From NCBI GenBank assembly GCA_910578475.1, contig CAJTRK010000004.1:98698-162697 (forward strand): 64,000 nucleotides of DNA, given 5' to 3'. The DNA is from an uncultured Lachnospiraceae bacterium (GTDB lineage: Bacteria; Bacillota; Clostridia; Lachnospirales; Lachnospiraceae). Within the stretch, counting starts at the first letter, position 1; every line of letters begins with the position of its first letter. The position numbers and the translations under genes were made by a program. The notes beneath the pieces were generated by a model. It searched no databases. It saw only the letters and a program-made list of their open reading frames with translations, and was not told the origin of the DNA. Shown in pieces: positions 1 through 8,542 of this stretch.

Positions 1-235
1 CGTGGACGGAGACATTATCCTCATTTCTTTCGATGCGGTGCATGATGCGTTGAAACTCGTGTCGCAGGGCATTATCAATGTGGACATCGAGTGTAATCCG
101 GAACAGGGGGAATACATTCTGGAAATCATCAGAAAACTGGAAAACGGCGAAAGCGTGGATAAAGAGAACATTGTGGAAGAAAAGGTATTTACACAGGAAA
201 ATGTGGACGAATATCTGGATACGAGAACTTATTAA
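1..235 (+). CDS. Sugar ABC transporter substrate-binding protein, C-terminal fragment (cut by window edge)
   Basis: Only the last ~77 residues are inside the window; the reading frame runs in from the left edge with TAA at 233-235. The end resembles the C-terminal lobe of periplasmic-binding-protein-like sugar receptors (type 1 fold, YtfQ/RbsB group): a strand ending in SFD, then helices around NPEQGEYILEIIRKLENG. The same layout (GFD, then CNPFQSSYINDIIKTLESG) ends the binding lipoprotein at 3491-4621, so the two look paralogous. The response regulator begins 55 bases downstream, suggesting a sugar-sensing two-component unit in which this protein supplies the ligand signal; that role is inference. 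The GTG near base 2 is internal and not a real start. Confidence 0.7.
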   Translation, partial: VDGDIILISFDAVHDALKLVSQGIINVDIECNPEQGEYILEIIRKLENGESVDKENIVEEKVFTQENVDEYLDTRTY

Positions 236-290
236 AAGCAGCAAAACAATGGAAGACCGGGTCTGCTGAAGCGGACGGATGGGAGTGGAA

Positions 291-1922
291 ATGGCATTAA
301 AAGTTTTTCTGGCGGAAGATGAAAGCGTAGTCAGAGAGGGGCTTCGGGATAATATTCCGTGGCAGCAGTTCGGATATCAGTTTGTCGGCGAAGCGGGAGA
401 CGGCGAAATGGCGCTGCCGCTGATTCGAAAGACCAGGCCGGACGTCCTGATTACGGATATTAAAATGCCTTTCATGGACGGACTGGCGCTCAGCCATATC
501 GTCGGACAGGAATTTCCGGAGATGAAAATCATCATTATCAGCGGCTACGACGATTTTGAATACGCGAGACAGGCCATACAGGAAGGCGTAGAGCAGTACC
601 TGTTAAAGCCGATTACGCGGCGCACCCTGCAAAAGACCCTGACGGAAGTGAAAGAAAAAATTGAGTCCGAGCAGGAACAGAAAAATTATCTGAATAAATA
701 TCAGGACGACATGCACGAGTATGAGCAGTTCTTTCTCCGGACATTTTTTGAAAAGGTATTTGCGGGGCAGATACCCGTTCAGGAGATTTATGAGGAAGCG
801 CAGAAACACTCGCTGGATATCAATGCGCCGTTTTACAATCTGGTGCTTATCGATGTGAAAGAAAAAGAGAATCGGAAAAAGGCCGGCGAAGTCTGCCAGA
901 AATGCTATGAAGAACTGATGCGTTTTCTCCTTCGTTTTTCCAATTATTATCTCGTATTCCGGTGGAATATCGATATATACGGCGTTATGATAAAGGGAGA
1001 GGAAGAAAACATCGCGGAGCGGACCGATAAGTGTATGGAAGGCATCGCGCAGATTTGCGCGCAGTATGAAGAAGAAATTGACTGGCATGCGGCGGCCGGA
1101 AGTCCGATTGAGCGGTTCAGCCAGCTTTCCGCATGTTATCAGAAACTGAACCATATTTTTAACTATCGTTTTTTTGAACCGTCGAAGCATATTTTATCCG
1201 AAAAGCAGGCCGATGAACTCTCTGCCGAAAACAGAAAAGGCGCGTTTGAAGTGGTCGATATGAATAAGACCAATCCGGAACTGATTCGGAGTTTTCTGGC
1301 AAAAGGGCAGAAAGAGGAGGCGGGAGAATTTGTCGGCAATTTTCTGCGGGGAATGGAACAGGCGCTTCATTCGAGAATTTTTTGGGATTATACGCTGTTG
1401 AACGTAAGGTTTGCGGTGCTTTCCTATGTAGCGGAGCTCGGCGTGACGCAGGACGAGTTTTTACAGAGTATTTCTGTCAAGGATGTGCAGAAGATGGAAA
1501 TCAGTCTGGAAAACATGCGGAATTATATAGAAGACATGCTGACGCAGGCGATTTGCTGCCGGGACAGGGAAAACGAAAGTCAGGGAAGAAAAACGTTAAA
1601 CAAATCATTGGAATATATTGAAGAAAATTATATGAGAGAAAGTCTGTCCTTGAATGAAATTGCCGCGGCGCAGGAAGTGAGTCCCAATTATTTCAGCGCG
1701 ATGTTCAGCCAGGAAATGCAGATGACTTTCGTGGAATATGTGACGCGGAAACGCATGGAAAAAGCGAGGGAACTGCTGCGGGATACGGACATGCGCGCGA
1801 ATGAGATTGCGCTCGCGGTGGGGTATAAGAACCCACACTATTTCAGTTTTGTTTTCAAGAAAACACAGGGATGTACGCCCCGGGAGTACCGTGCGGCGGA
1901 AAGCGGGGGCAAGGACGAATAG
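291..1922 (+). CDS. YesN-type response regulator with AraC-family DNA-binding domain
   Basis: About 543 residues. An N-terminal receiver domain (roughly 1-120) has the acidic pair AEDE, the phospho-acceptor Asp in LITDIKMPFMDG and the conserved Lys in LLKPI. A long middle region of no clear family follows, and the last ~100 residues are a double helix-turn-helix AraC domain (EENYMRESLSLNEIAAA; CTPREYR at the end). Such YesN regulators work with YesM-type sensor kinases to control sugar transporters; no kinase is visible, so it may lie left of the window. I chose ATG 291 because GGGAG at 281-285 is spaced well for it; ATG 279 lies too close to that site. It is likely co-expressed with the upstream binding-protein gene. 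Confidence 0.85.
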   Translation: MALKVFLAEDESVVREGLRDNIPWQQFGYQFVGEAGDGEMALPLIRKTRPDVLITDIKMPFMDGLALSHIVGQEFPEMKIIIISGYDDFEYARQAIQEGVEQYLLKPITRRTLQKTLTEVKEKIESEQEQKNYLNKYQDDMHEYEQFFLRTFFEKVFAGQIPVQEIYEEAQKHSLDINAPFYNLVLIDVKEKENRKKAGEVCQKCYEELMRFLLRFSNYYLVFRWNIDIYGVMIKGEEENIAERTDKCMEGIAQICAQYEEEIDWHAAAGSPIERFSQLSACYQKLNHIFNYRFFEPSKHILSEKQADELSAENRKGAFEVVDMNKTNPELIRSFLAKGQKEEAGEFVGNFLRGMEQALHSRIFWDYTLLNVRFAVLSYVAELGVTQDEFLQSISVKDVQKMEISLENMRNYIEDMLTQAICCRDRENESQGRKTLNKSLEYIEENYMRESLSLNEIAAAQEVSPNYFSAMFSQEMQMTFVEYVTRKRMEKARELLRDTDMRANEIALAVGYKNPHYFSFVFKKTQGCTPREYRAAESGGKDE

Positions 1923-1925
1923 GAG

Positions 1926-3020
1926 TCAGCCGTTCCAGGGCATTGCGGAACTTCGTTCGACAAGCCGCCAGGGAAGCTGGAGCGATACGGCGTTGTGCCC
2001 CTGCATTTTTTTCGTCAGAAGCGAAACCGCGGCCGAAGCCATTTCGTGCGGTTCATGGGAAAGCGAGGTCAGCGCAGGCGCGGACAGTTCGCTCAGATAG
2101 CTGTTATCGAAACTGACTATGCTGATATCTTCCGGTACATGGCGGCCTGCATAGGAAAGCTCTTTAATCAGCCAGTAAGCGATTTCGTCATTATGGCAGA
2201 TGACGGCAGAACAGGATTTCAGATTTCTTTGGATAAAGTCCGAAAGAAATCTGGTATCCTGTTTTTTTTGGAGAAGGACGAGCTGCTCGGTCGTAAACCA
2301 TGCGACGGTATCTTCGTCGATAGGGAGTCCCGCTTCCAGCATGGCGCGCGTGCATCCGAGATGACGCTCCTGTCCCTGAATCGTATCCAGCTGAAAAATA
2401 CCGGCAATCTGTCTGTGCCGCTGATTTATCAGGAATTGTCCGAGTGTATAACCGCCGGCATAATTATCGTCTTTCACATAAGAAGAAGGCGGAAGATTGG
2501 AATAATACCCGTGGAAAAAAACGATATGCGCGCCTTGTGCGGAAAGCTTTTCATACAAATCAAAATTCGGCGTCGGAAGGCCGGAACGGGAAGGTTCCGC
2601 AATCAGACCGCGCAGGGGCGTTTCGGCAAGAGACTGTAAAATGGTCCGTTCCACGTCCGTGCGGTTGTGGGTGATATATACGGAAACGGAATAGCCTTCT
2701 TTGGAAAGTAAAGTTTCCAAATCTCCGAGCAGCGCAGGAAAAATATATTCCGTATCCGTGGAGAGCAGAATTGCGACATGATTCTTTTCCCGTTCCGGCA
2801 GAAGGCCGGTTACATAGGAGCCGCTTCCCTGCTTTCTCGCAATCAGCCCTTCCTGCTCCAGAATCAGGAGCGCCTGGCGGATTGTCTGCCGGCTGGCATG
2901 GAACTGTTCGCACAGTTCTTTTTCCGTCGGCAGTTTGTATGTGCCCTGTCTGATATAGTTTTCCAGCTCCTGCTTCAGGCGTTCGGCAAGCTGCCTGTAT
3001 TTTATTTCCATGAAATCCAT
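1926..3020 (-). CDS. araR: AraR-type transcriptional repressor (GntR winged helix + LacI sugar-binding domain)
   Basis: About 364 residues. The first ~70 form a GntR winged helix (LPTEKELCEQFHASRQTIRQ, then GLIARKQGSGSYV). The remainder is a periplasmic-binding-like effector domain as in LacI regulators (DNYAGGYTLGQFLI, AVICHNDEIAYWLIKEL, ISIVSFDNSYLSEL). GntR-LacI fusions of this layout are the AraR family, which binds L-arabinose and represses ara genes. It points away from the transporter/araABD block 470 bases off and so probably controls it. AGGAG lies only 3 bases before the ATG at 3020; the in-frame ATG at 3011 is the alternative. The convergent response-regulator gene ends 3 bases from this gene's stop. 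The symbol rests on family plus context. Confidence 0.82.
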   Translation of the reverse strand: MDFMEIKYRQLAERLKQELENYIRQGTYKLPTEKELCEQFHASRQTIRQALLILEQEGLIARKQGSGSYVTGLLPEREKNHVAILLSTDTEYIFPALLGDLETLLSKEGYSVSVYITHNRTDVERTILQSLAETPLRGLIAEPSRSGLPTPNFDLYEKLSAQGAHIVFFHGYYSNLPPSSYVKDDNYAGGYTLGQFLINQRHRQIAGIFQLDTIQGQERHLGCTRAMLEAGLPIDEDTVAWFTTEQLVLLQKKQDTRFLSDFIQRNLKSCSAVICHNDEIAYWLIKELSYAGRHVPEDISIVSFDNSYLSELSAPALTSLSHEPHEMASAAVSLLTKKMQGHNAVSLQLPWRLVERSSAMPWNG

Positions 3021-3490
3021 ACGCTCCTGTTCCGGTCTGTATTTTTATTTTTTCATAATAACGGCCCTTTCTTATAAAAATATCATAATTTTTTATTTAT
3101 ATTAAGTATTTTTGTAAAATTGTGATATAAAAAATTTACGATGGCAATGTTGCGGCGGTGTAAAAAAACAAACTTCCCAATCCGCAGTAGAAGAATTGCC
3201 TATGAAAAACAGTCGGTTTTTTATTGGTAAATTCTACAAAGAATAAAAAATCGAACCAAAATGACATGAAAAGAGTAATATTTTGAAAAAAGATTAAATT
3301 TGTATTGAAATAATAAATTGTTCGACAAAATTTGTATTATCAAAACCGTTCAAATTCGCGATTGCACGGGAAACGACTTGAAACGGATGTATAATTCTGT
3401 TAAAGTCTAGTCAGTAAGAGCGGCTCAGACATGTTCCGGGAACTGTCTGTAAGGGATGGCTCTTATGGAAAACAAAAGGAGGATATGAAA
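3021..3490. promoter_or_regulatory. AT-rich divergent control region between araR and the arabinose transporter
   Basis: This 470-base AT-rich stretch has no convincing gene. It holds two exact copies of an 11-mer, AAATTTGTATT, at 3296-3306 and 3328-3338, 32 bases (about three helical turns) apart. The second overlaps the small palindrome ACAAAATTTGT at 3325-3335. A TATAAT at 3390-3395 is a plausible -10 for the rightward operon, with no good -35. AGGAGG at 3477-3482 serves the ATG at 3491. The paired repeats are candidates for operator sites of the neighbouring AraR-type repressor; this is inference. Confidence 0.5.
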
Positions 3491-4621
3491 ATGAAAAAGA
3501 AATTAGTCAGCATGGTACTCAGCCTTGCAATGGTAGCGGCAGTAGTTACCGGTTGTGGAAATGACGGCGCAAGCGCTCCGGCATCCACAGACACAACAGC
3601 AACGGCAGACACGACAACAGATGCAGCGGCAGACACAACAACGGATGCAGCGGCAGACACAACAACGGATGCGGCGGCAGACACAACAACGGATGCGGCA
3701 GCAGACACAACAACAGATGCAGCAGATACATCAGCATCAGGTGAACTGATTACAGTCGGTATCATCAACAATGACCCGAACGAGTCCGGTTATCGTACAG
3801 CGAATGATAAAGACCTGAAAGCTACTTTTACAGAAGAGAATGGTTATGACGCATCTTTCGCTTACAGCAACAAGAATGACGAGCAGATTGCGGCAGCACA
3901 GAAGTTCGTACAGGACGGCGTTCAGTATCTTCTTCTTTCCGCAGCTGATACAGCAGGTTGGGATTCCGTATTGCAGGATGCACAGGATGCAGGCGTAAGA
4001 GTTATCCTGTTTGACCGTGTAATCGATGCAAGCGAAGACCTTTATGAAGGTTCTATCGTTTCCGATATGGAAAAAGAAGGCCAGACAGCAGTTGACTGGT
4101 TAAAAGCACAGGGTCTTGACGAGTACAACATCATTCACCTTCAGGGTGTTATGGGTACAGCAGCACAGAAAGGCCGTTCTGCAGCGCTTGATACAACAGC
4201 ACAGGCTGAGGGATGGAACATCGTAACACAGCAGACAGCAGAGTGGAATGCAGAAACAGCACAGCAGATTGTTCAGTCCGTTATCGATGCAGGTACATCT
4301 TTCAACGTAATTTATGCAGAGAACGATGATATGGCAAGAGGCGCGGTAGCAGCTCTTGACAGCGCAAACATCTCTCACGGTGTTGACGGCGACGTAATCA
4401 TCATGGGCTTTGACTGCAACAAGTGGGCTCTTCAGGAACTGCTTGACGGAAACTGGAATTACGATGGTCAGTGTAACCCGTTCCAGTCTTCTTATATCAA
4501 TGATATCATCAAGACATTAGAGAGCGGCGGTTCCCTTTCCGAGAAGACAATCATCATGGATGAGAAGGGCTTTGACGCAACAACAATCACAGCGGAAGAC
4601 GTTGAGAATTATGGTATTTAG
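3491..4621 (+). CDS. Sugar-binding lipoprotein of a CUT2 ABC transporter (probable arabinose receptor)
   Basis: About 376 residues. A lipoprotein signal peptide (MKKKLVSMVLSLAMVAA, lipobox VVTGC) is followed by a low-complexity linker of five 8-residue ADTTTDAA-like units (about residues 39-78). A type 1 periplasmic-binding fold comes next (VGIINNDPNESGYR; DGVQYLLLSAAD; NVIYAENDDMARGAVAAL; IIMGFDCN). This is the YtfQ/RbsB kind of receptor that hands pentoses or hexoses to a CUT2 importer. It lies first in a five-kilobase operon with the ATPase and two permeases and just ahead of araA, so L-arabinose is the best-guess ligand. ATG 3491 is chosen for its spacing of 8 from AGGAGG; ATG 3485 is too close. 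Confidence 0.88.
   Translation: MKKKLVSMVLSLAMVAAVVTGCGNDGASAPASTDTTATADTTTDAAADTTTDAAADTTTDAAADTTTDAAADTTTDAADTSASGELITVGIINNDPNESGYRTANDKDLKATFTEENGYDASFAYSNKNDEQIAAAQKFVQDGVQYLLLSAADTAGWDSVLQDAQDAGVRVILFDRVIDASEDLYEGSIVSDMEKEGQTAVDWLKAQGLDEYNIIHLQGVMGTAAQKGRSAALDTTAQAEGWNIVTQQTAEWNAETAQQIVQSVIDAGTSFNVIYAENDDMARGAVAALDSANISHGVDGDVIIMGFDCNKWALQELLDGNWNYDGQCNPFQSSYINDIIKTLESGGSLSEKTIIMDEKGFDATTITAEDVENYGI
3605..3724 (+). repeat. 24-bp tandem repeat, five copies, in the lipoprotein linker
   Basis: Five consecutive 24-base units lie at 3605, 3629, 3653, 3677 and 3701, each in frame and encoding Ala-Asp-Thr-Thr-Thr-Asp-Ala-Ala. The units differ from one another by only a few bases. The array forms the flexible tether between the lipid anchor and the sugar-binding domain; copy number could change by slippage without shifting the frame. 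Confidence 0.95.
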
Positions 4622-4661
4622 TTGTCATTTAAGCTGAAATAGCTTATAATAATGATAATGG

Positions 4662-4708
4662 GCGCGGCGCAGCGTAGATGAAATTCATAGGCCTGCACCG
4701 CGCTTTTT
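4662..4708 (+). terminator. Hairpin with T-tract between the binding protein and ATPase genes
   Basis: GCGCGGCGCAG at 4662-4672 pairs with CTGCACCGCGC at 4693-4703 (one mismatch) and is followed by five T. It looks like a leaky intrinsic terminator. Such sites after a binding-protein gene usually keep its transcript more abundant than the membrane subunits; that role is inferred. Confidence 0.7.
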
Positions 4709-4740
4709 GTTCCAAACAATAATTACAGGAGGTGGACTTA

Positions 4741-6258
4741 GTGGGGAAAGAAAGCGCTTTATTGGAAATGAGGAACATTCATAAGAGCTTTCCCGGCGTA
4801 CGAGCTTTACAGGGGGTTGACTTTACGCTGCGAGCAGGAGAAATTCACGCGCTGATGGGCGAGAACGGAGCCGGAAAATCAACGCTGATTAAGGTTCTGA
4901 CCGGGGTTTCCGGTTATGTGAAGGACGAAGGCACAATTTCGCTGGAAGGAAAGGCGGCATCGATTCGCTCGCCGCAGGATGCGCAGAAGGTTGGCATCAG
5001 TACCGTGTATCAGGAAATTACATTGTGCCCGAATCTTTCGGTTGCAGAGAATATGTACATAGGCAGGACAAAGAGTGTTTATCAGAACTGGAAGAAGATG
5101 AATACTGATACGGAGAAGATTTTACAGTCGCTGGAGATACCGGCAACGGCGACACAGCAGCTCGAAAGCTGCTCTATTGCGGTTCAGCAGATGATTGCGA
5201 TTGCCCGTGCGGTGGATATGGACTGTAAAGTACTGATTCTCGATGAGCCGACGTCTTCTCTTGATGAACAGGAAGTTGCAAAGCTGTTTAAGCTGATGCG
5301 CGACCTGAAGAAGAGAGGGGTAGGCATTATTTTCGTTACACATTTCCTGGACCAGGTATACGAGGTATGTGACAGAATTACGGTTATGCGTGACGGAAAA
5401 CTGGTAGGTGAATATGAAATCAAGGATTTGCCGCGCGTTAAGCTCGTTTCCGCAATGCTAGGAAAAGAGCTGGACGACATGGCAGATATTCAGAGCGAAC
5501 AGAAGGCATTTGAGAGAAAGAAAGATATGGTTCCTGTATTCGAGGCCGAAGGCCTTGTCAGTGACGCGGGAATCAAGCCGTTTAACTTCCATATTGATAA
5601 AGGAGAAGTCAACGGATTTACCGGCCTGCTCGGTTCGGGAAGAAGCGAGAGCGTTCGTGCTATCTTCGGCGCGGACAGAGTGCTTGGCGGTAAAGTGAAG
5701 AAAGACGGAAAGGAAATTAAAATTTCCAAGCCGATTGACGCGATGCGCAACGGAATCGCATATCTTCCGGAAGACCGTAAAATTGACGGCATCGTGGGAG
5801 ATTTGTCCGTACGAGATAATCTGATTCTTGCGCAGCAGGTGCTGAAAGGCTTCTTCAAACCTTTCTCCAAAGCCGAAGCCAATAAATTTGCAGACGAATA
5901 TATTAAGCTTCTGAGCATTAAGACAGCTTCCGCTGACACGCCGATTAAGTCTCTTTCCGGCGGTAACCAGCAGAAGGTTATTCTGGCCCGCTGGCTTCTG
6001 ACCCATCCGGATTACCTGATTCTGGATGAACCGACGCGTGGTATTGACGTCGGAACGAAGGTGGATATCCAGAAATTAGTGCTGAAACTGGCGTCGGAGG
6101 GTATGAGCGTTACCTTTATTTCTTCCGAAATGGACGAAATGCTGCGTACCTGCTCGAGACTGATTGTTATGAGAGACCGCAAGGTCGTAGGCGAGCTTTC
6201 CGGCGATGAGCTGAATCAGACAACGATTATGAATACGATTGCCGGAGGTGACAGATAG
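4741..6258 (+). CDS. CUT2 sugar ABC transporter, double ATP-binding subunit
   Basis: About 505 residues with two ABC ATPase domains in tandem, as in MglA, AraG and YtfR. Domain 1 has Walker A GENGAGKSTLIK and Walker B VLILDEPTSSLD. In domain 2 the Walker A region is degenerate (GLLGSGRSES), while the signature LSGGNQQKV and Walker B LILDEPTRGID are intact. A weakened second Walker A is normal for this family. It energises import through the two permeases that follow. I place the start at GTG 4741, eight bases after AGGAGGT; the GTG at 4732 lies inside that ribosome site. The stop abuts the next ATG. Confidence 0.92.
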   Translation: MGKESALLEMRNIHKSFPGVRALQGVDFTLRAGEIHALMGENGAGKSTLIKVLTGVSGYVKDEGTISLEGKAASIRSPQDAQKVGISTVYQEITLCPNLSVAENMYIGRTKSVYQNWKKMNTDTEKILQSLEIPATATQQLESCSIAVQQMIAIARAVDMDCKVLILDEPTSSLDEQEVAKLFKLMRDLKKRGVGIIFVTHFLDQVYEVCDRITVMRDGKLVGEYEIKDLPRVKLVSAMLGKELDDMADIQSEQKAFERKKDMVPVFEAEGLVSDAGIKPFNFHIDKGEVNGFTGLLGSGRSESVRAIFGADRVLGGKVKKDGKEIKISKPIDAMRNGIAYLPEDRKIDGIVGDLSVRDNLILAQQVLKGFFKPFSKAEANKFADEYIKLLSIKTASADTPIKSLSGGNQQKVILARWLLTHPDYLILDEPTRGIDVGTKVDIQKLVLKLASEGMSVTFISSEMDEMLRTCSRLIVMRDRKVVGELSGDELNQTTIMNTIAGGDR

Positions 6259-7347
6259 ATGGGAACAAAGGAATTAAAAAAACCAGTTGGTGGAAATAAT
6301 TTTACGAAAATATTCAAAAACCAGATTTTTATTCCGTTGGCAGCGTTGCTTCTGCTTGCATTATTTAATTTGATTGCCGACCCGGAATTTTTTAAGATTA
6401 CACTGGGATATAACAGTGCGGGAAATCCGATTCTGTCCGGTTATCTGATGACGATTCTGGATTCCGGTTCCGAAGTTGCGATTCTGGCAATCGGTATGAC
6501 GCTCGTAACCGCAGCATCCGGCGGACAGGATATCAGCGTCGGCGCAGCGGTGGCAATTGCGGGAAGTGTGCTGCTTCGTGTGCTCTGCGGACAGGATACC
6601 CGTCCGGAAACGTTACAGGCTCCGATTATCGTTGCGTTTCTCGTAAGCTGTATTGTTGCAATGCTGTTTGGCGCATTTAACGGTGTGCTGGTGGCTTATT
6701 TCAGGATACAGCCGATGGTTGCAACGTTGATTCTTTATACGGCGGGCCGTTCGATTGCGGCATGGATTAACAACAATGAACTTCCTATCGTCAGCGACGC
6801 TTCCTTTGGTTATTTCGGAGGTTTTATTCCGGGGATTCCGATTCCGACGCCGTTCTTCATTGCGCTCGCCTGCATGATTATTATCGGGCTCGTTCTGAAG
6901 TTTACGAACCTCAGGCTGTATACACAGGCGGTCGGCATTAATGAAAGCTCTTCCAAACTGAATGGTCTGAATCCGCAGCTGATTAAGGTGATTTCTTTCG
7001 TGATTCTCGGACTGTGTGTTGCGGTAGTCGGTCTGATTAAGGTCAGCCGTGTTTCTTCCATTAACTATTCGGTTATCGCCAAAGATATCGAAATGGATGC
7101 CATTCTGGCGGTTGCGCTTGGAGGCAATGCGCTTGGAGGCGGTAAATTTAACATGACGGCTTCCGTTATCGGCGCTTATGTTATTCAGTTCCTGACAACG
7201 ACGCTGTTCAAGTTTAATGTACAGTCTAATGCGCTTCCTGCGTATAAGGCGGTCGTTGTTATCATTCTGGTAGTTATCAGCGCGCCGGTAGTCAGAGAAC
7301 GGTTCTCTTCTGCCATGAAGAAATTAAAGACGAAGGAGGCTGTATAG
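6259..7347 (+). CDS. CUT2 sugar ABC transporter permease (first)
   Basis: About 362 residues and strongly hydrophobic, with around eight to ten membrane segments. It carries the BPD_transp_2 family features: GMTLVTAASGGQDISVGAAV early, and AVALGGNALGGGKFNM in the conserved loop near the end. It resembles YtfT/RbsC permeases and forms the channel together with the next gene's product. GGAGGTGA lies within the end of the ATPase gene and positions the ATG immediately after its stop, so translation is probably coupled. Confidence 0.9.
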   Translation: MGTKELKKPVGGNNFTKIFKNQIFIPLAALLLLALFNLIADPEFFKITLGYNSAGNPILSGYLMTILDSGSEVAILAIGMTLVTAASGGQDISVGAAVAIAGSVLLRVLCGQDTRPETLQAPIIVAFLVSCIVAMLFGAFNGVLVAYFRIQPMVATLILYTAGRSIAAWINNNELPIVSDASFGYFGGFIPGIPIPTPFFIALACMIIIGLVLKFTNLRLYTQAVGINESSSKLNGLNPQLIKVISFVILGLCVAVVGLIKVSRVSSINYSVIAKDIEMDAILAVALGGNALGGGKFNMTASVIGAYVIQFLTTTLFKFNVQSNALPAYKAVVVIILVVISAPVVRERFSSAMKKLKTKEAV

Positions 7348-7348
7348 T

Positions 7349-8395
7349 ATGTCATCGAAAAGTAAAACATCCGCATCCGGCGGATTTGGCGCTAAATTTA
7401 AAAATATGTCCGACACGAATCTGCTTCTTACGATTACAGTTGTCGTATTTTTGCTGATGTATGTCGGCGCGGTGGTATTTCTGGGCTCGGGCTTTCGGAA
7501 ACCCCAGGCTTTCTTCAATATTCTGAACGACCAGGCGGCTTTGATTATTCTCTCCTGCGGCATGAGCCTTGTTATGATTACAAGGGGCATCGATATTTCC
7601 GTGGGCGGCGTTACCGCGCTTGTCAGCATGTGTTGTGCGGTTTATCTGGATTTTCATAACGGAAACGTGTTCATGGCGATTGTAATTGCGCTTGCAATCG
7701 GACTCGGATTTGGTCTGGTTCAGGGATATCTGGTTGCTTATCTGGAAATTCAGCCGTTTATTGTTACGCTGGCGGGTATGTTCTTTGCACGCGGTATGAC
7801 AACGATTGTCAATACCAACCCGTTTAATGTGGAGAATGAAGCATTTGTTGCCCTGAAAGGAACCCGTGTTATCGTTCCGGGAATGGGGTCCGTGAACAGA
7901 CTTGGAAAATATGTCAATGCGTATGTTGAAATCGGCGTTATCGTTGCATTGATTATTGTTGTTATTCTGTTCTGCATGCTCAAATGGACCAAACTCGGCC
8001 GTCAGTTCTATGCGGTCGGCGGAAATGAACAAAGCGCCATGATGTTGGGTATCAATGTAAAGAGGACGAAATTTATCGCGCATCTGTTGTGCGGATTGCT
8101 GGCGGGCATCGGCGGATTCGTATATTTTATGCACGTTGGTTCCGGTTCACCGTCCCATGCGAGCGGCGCGGAAATGAATGCGATTGCGTCTTCCATTATC
8201 GGCGGTACGATGCTGACGGGTGGCGTTGGTAATATTTTCGGTACATTTGTCGGCGTATTGTCGCTCAGTACAATTAAAAACATCGTTTCTTCCGTCGGAC
8301 TCGACGAGGCCTGGTGGACAGGAATCACCATTGCGGTTATGCTTTGTCTGTTCCTGGTAATCCAGAGTGTCGTTCTGTCAAGGAAGAAGAAGTAA
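7349..8395 (+). CDS. CUT2 sugar ABC transporter permease (second)
   Basis: About 348 residues, multi-spanning, same BPD_transp_2 family as its upstream neighbour but diverged. Visible hallmarks are GMSLVMITRGIDISVGGVTA and, near the end, SSIIGGTMLTGGVGNIFGT. The pairing of two different permeases with one double ATPase matches the YtfT/YjfF arrangement rather than a homodimeric RbsC. GGAGG sits 9 bases before ATG 7349, and the gene begins one base after the stop of the first permease. Confidence 0.9.
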   Translation: MSSKSKTSASGGFGAKFKNMSDTNLLLTITVVVFLLMYVGAVVFLGSGFRKPQAFFNILNDQAALIILSCGMSLVMITRGIDISVGGVTALVSMCCAVYLDFHNGNVFMAIVIALAIGLGFGLVQGYLVAYLEIQPFIVTLAGMFFARGMTTIVNTNPFNVENEAFVALKGTRVIVPGMGSVNRLGKYVNAYVEIGVIVALIIVVILFCMLKWTKLGRQFYAVGGNEQSAMMLGINVKRTKFIAHLLCGLLAGIGGFVYFMHVGSGSPSHASGAEMNAIASSIIGGTMLTGGVGNIFGTFVGVLSLSTIKNIVSSVGLDEAWWTGITIAVMLCLFLVIQSVVLSRKKK

Positions 8396-8423
8396 GACTG
8401 TTATAACGACGAAAGAGGAGAAT

Positions 8424-8471
8424 AACGGGCTGCCTGCCGGTAACAAATGCTTGCCGATTTGGCAGCCCGTT
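8424..8471 (+). terminator. Large GC-rich hairpin before araA (terminator or mRNA processing site)
   Basis: AACGGGCTGCC at 8424-8434 is the exact reverse complement of GGCAGCCCGTT at 8461-8471, giving an 11-bp stem with a 26-base loop. The T-tract is short (TTT), so termination may be weak. It separates the transporter genes from araA in an otherwise continuous run of same-strand genes. A second short GC-rich hairpin-like motif at 8504-8520 lies just upstream of the araA ribosome site. Confidence 0.6.
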
Positions 8472-8542
8472 TCCAAAGGCAAAAAGATTTATAATTTCAC
8501 TGACGCCCCATTTTGCGGGCCAGGAAAGAATGGAGGATTATT

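Noticed and set aside
3463..3771. Minus-strand Val/Ser/Ala-rich frame in the lipoprotein linker
   Set aside because: Shadow of the 24-base tandem repeat.
7352..8134. Long antisense frame opposite the second sugar permease
   Set aside because: It is the shadow of a hydrophobic gene with regular codon use; the product is Asn/His/Gln-rich with no family features or ribosome site.
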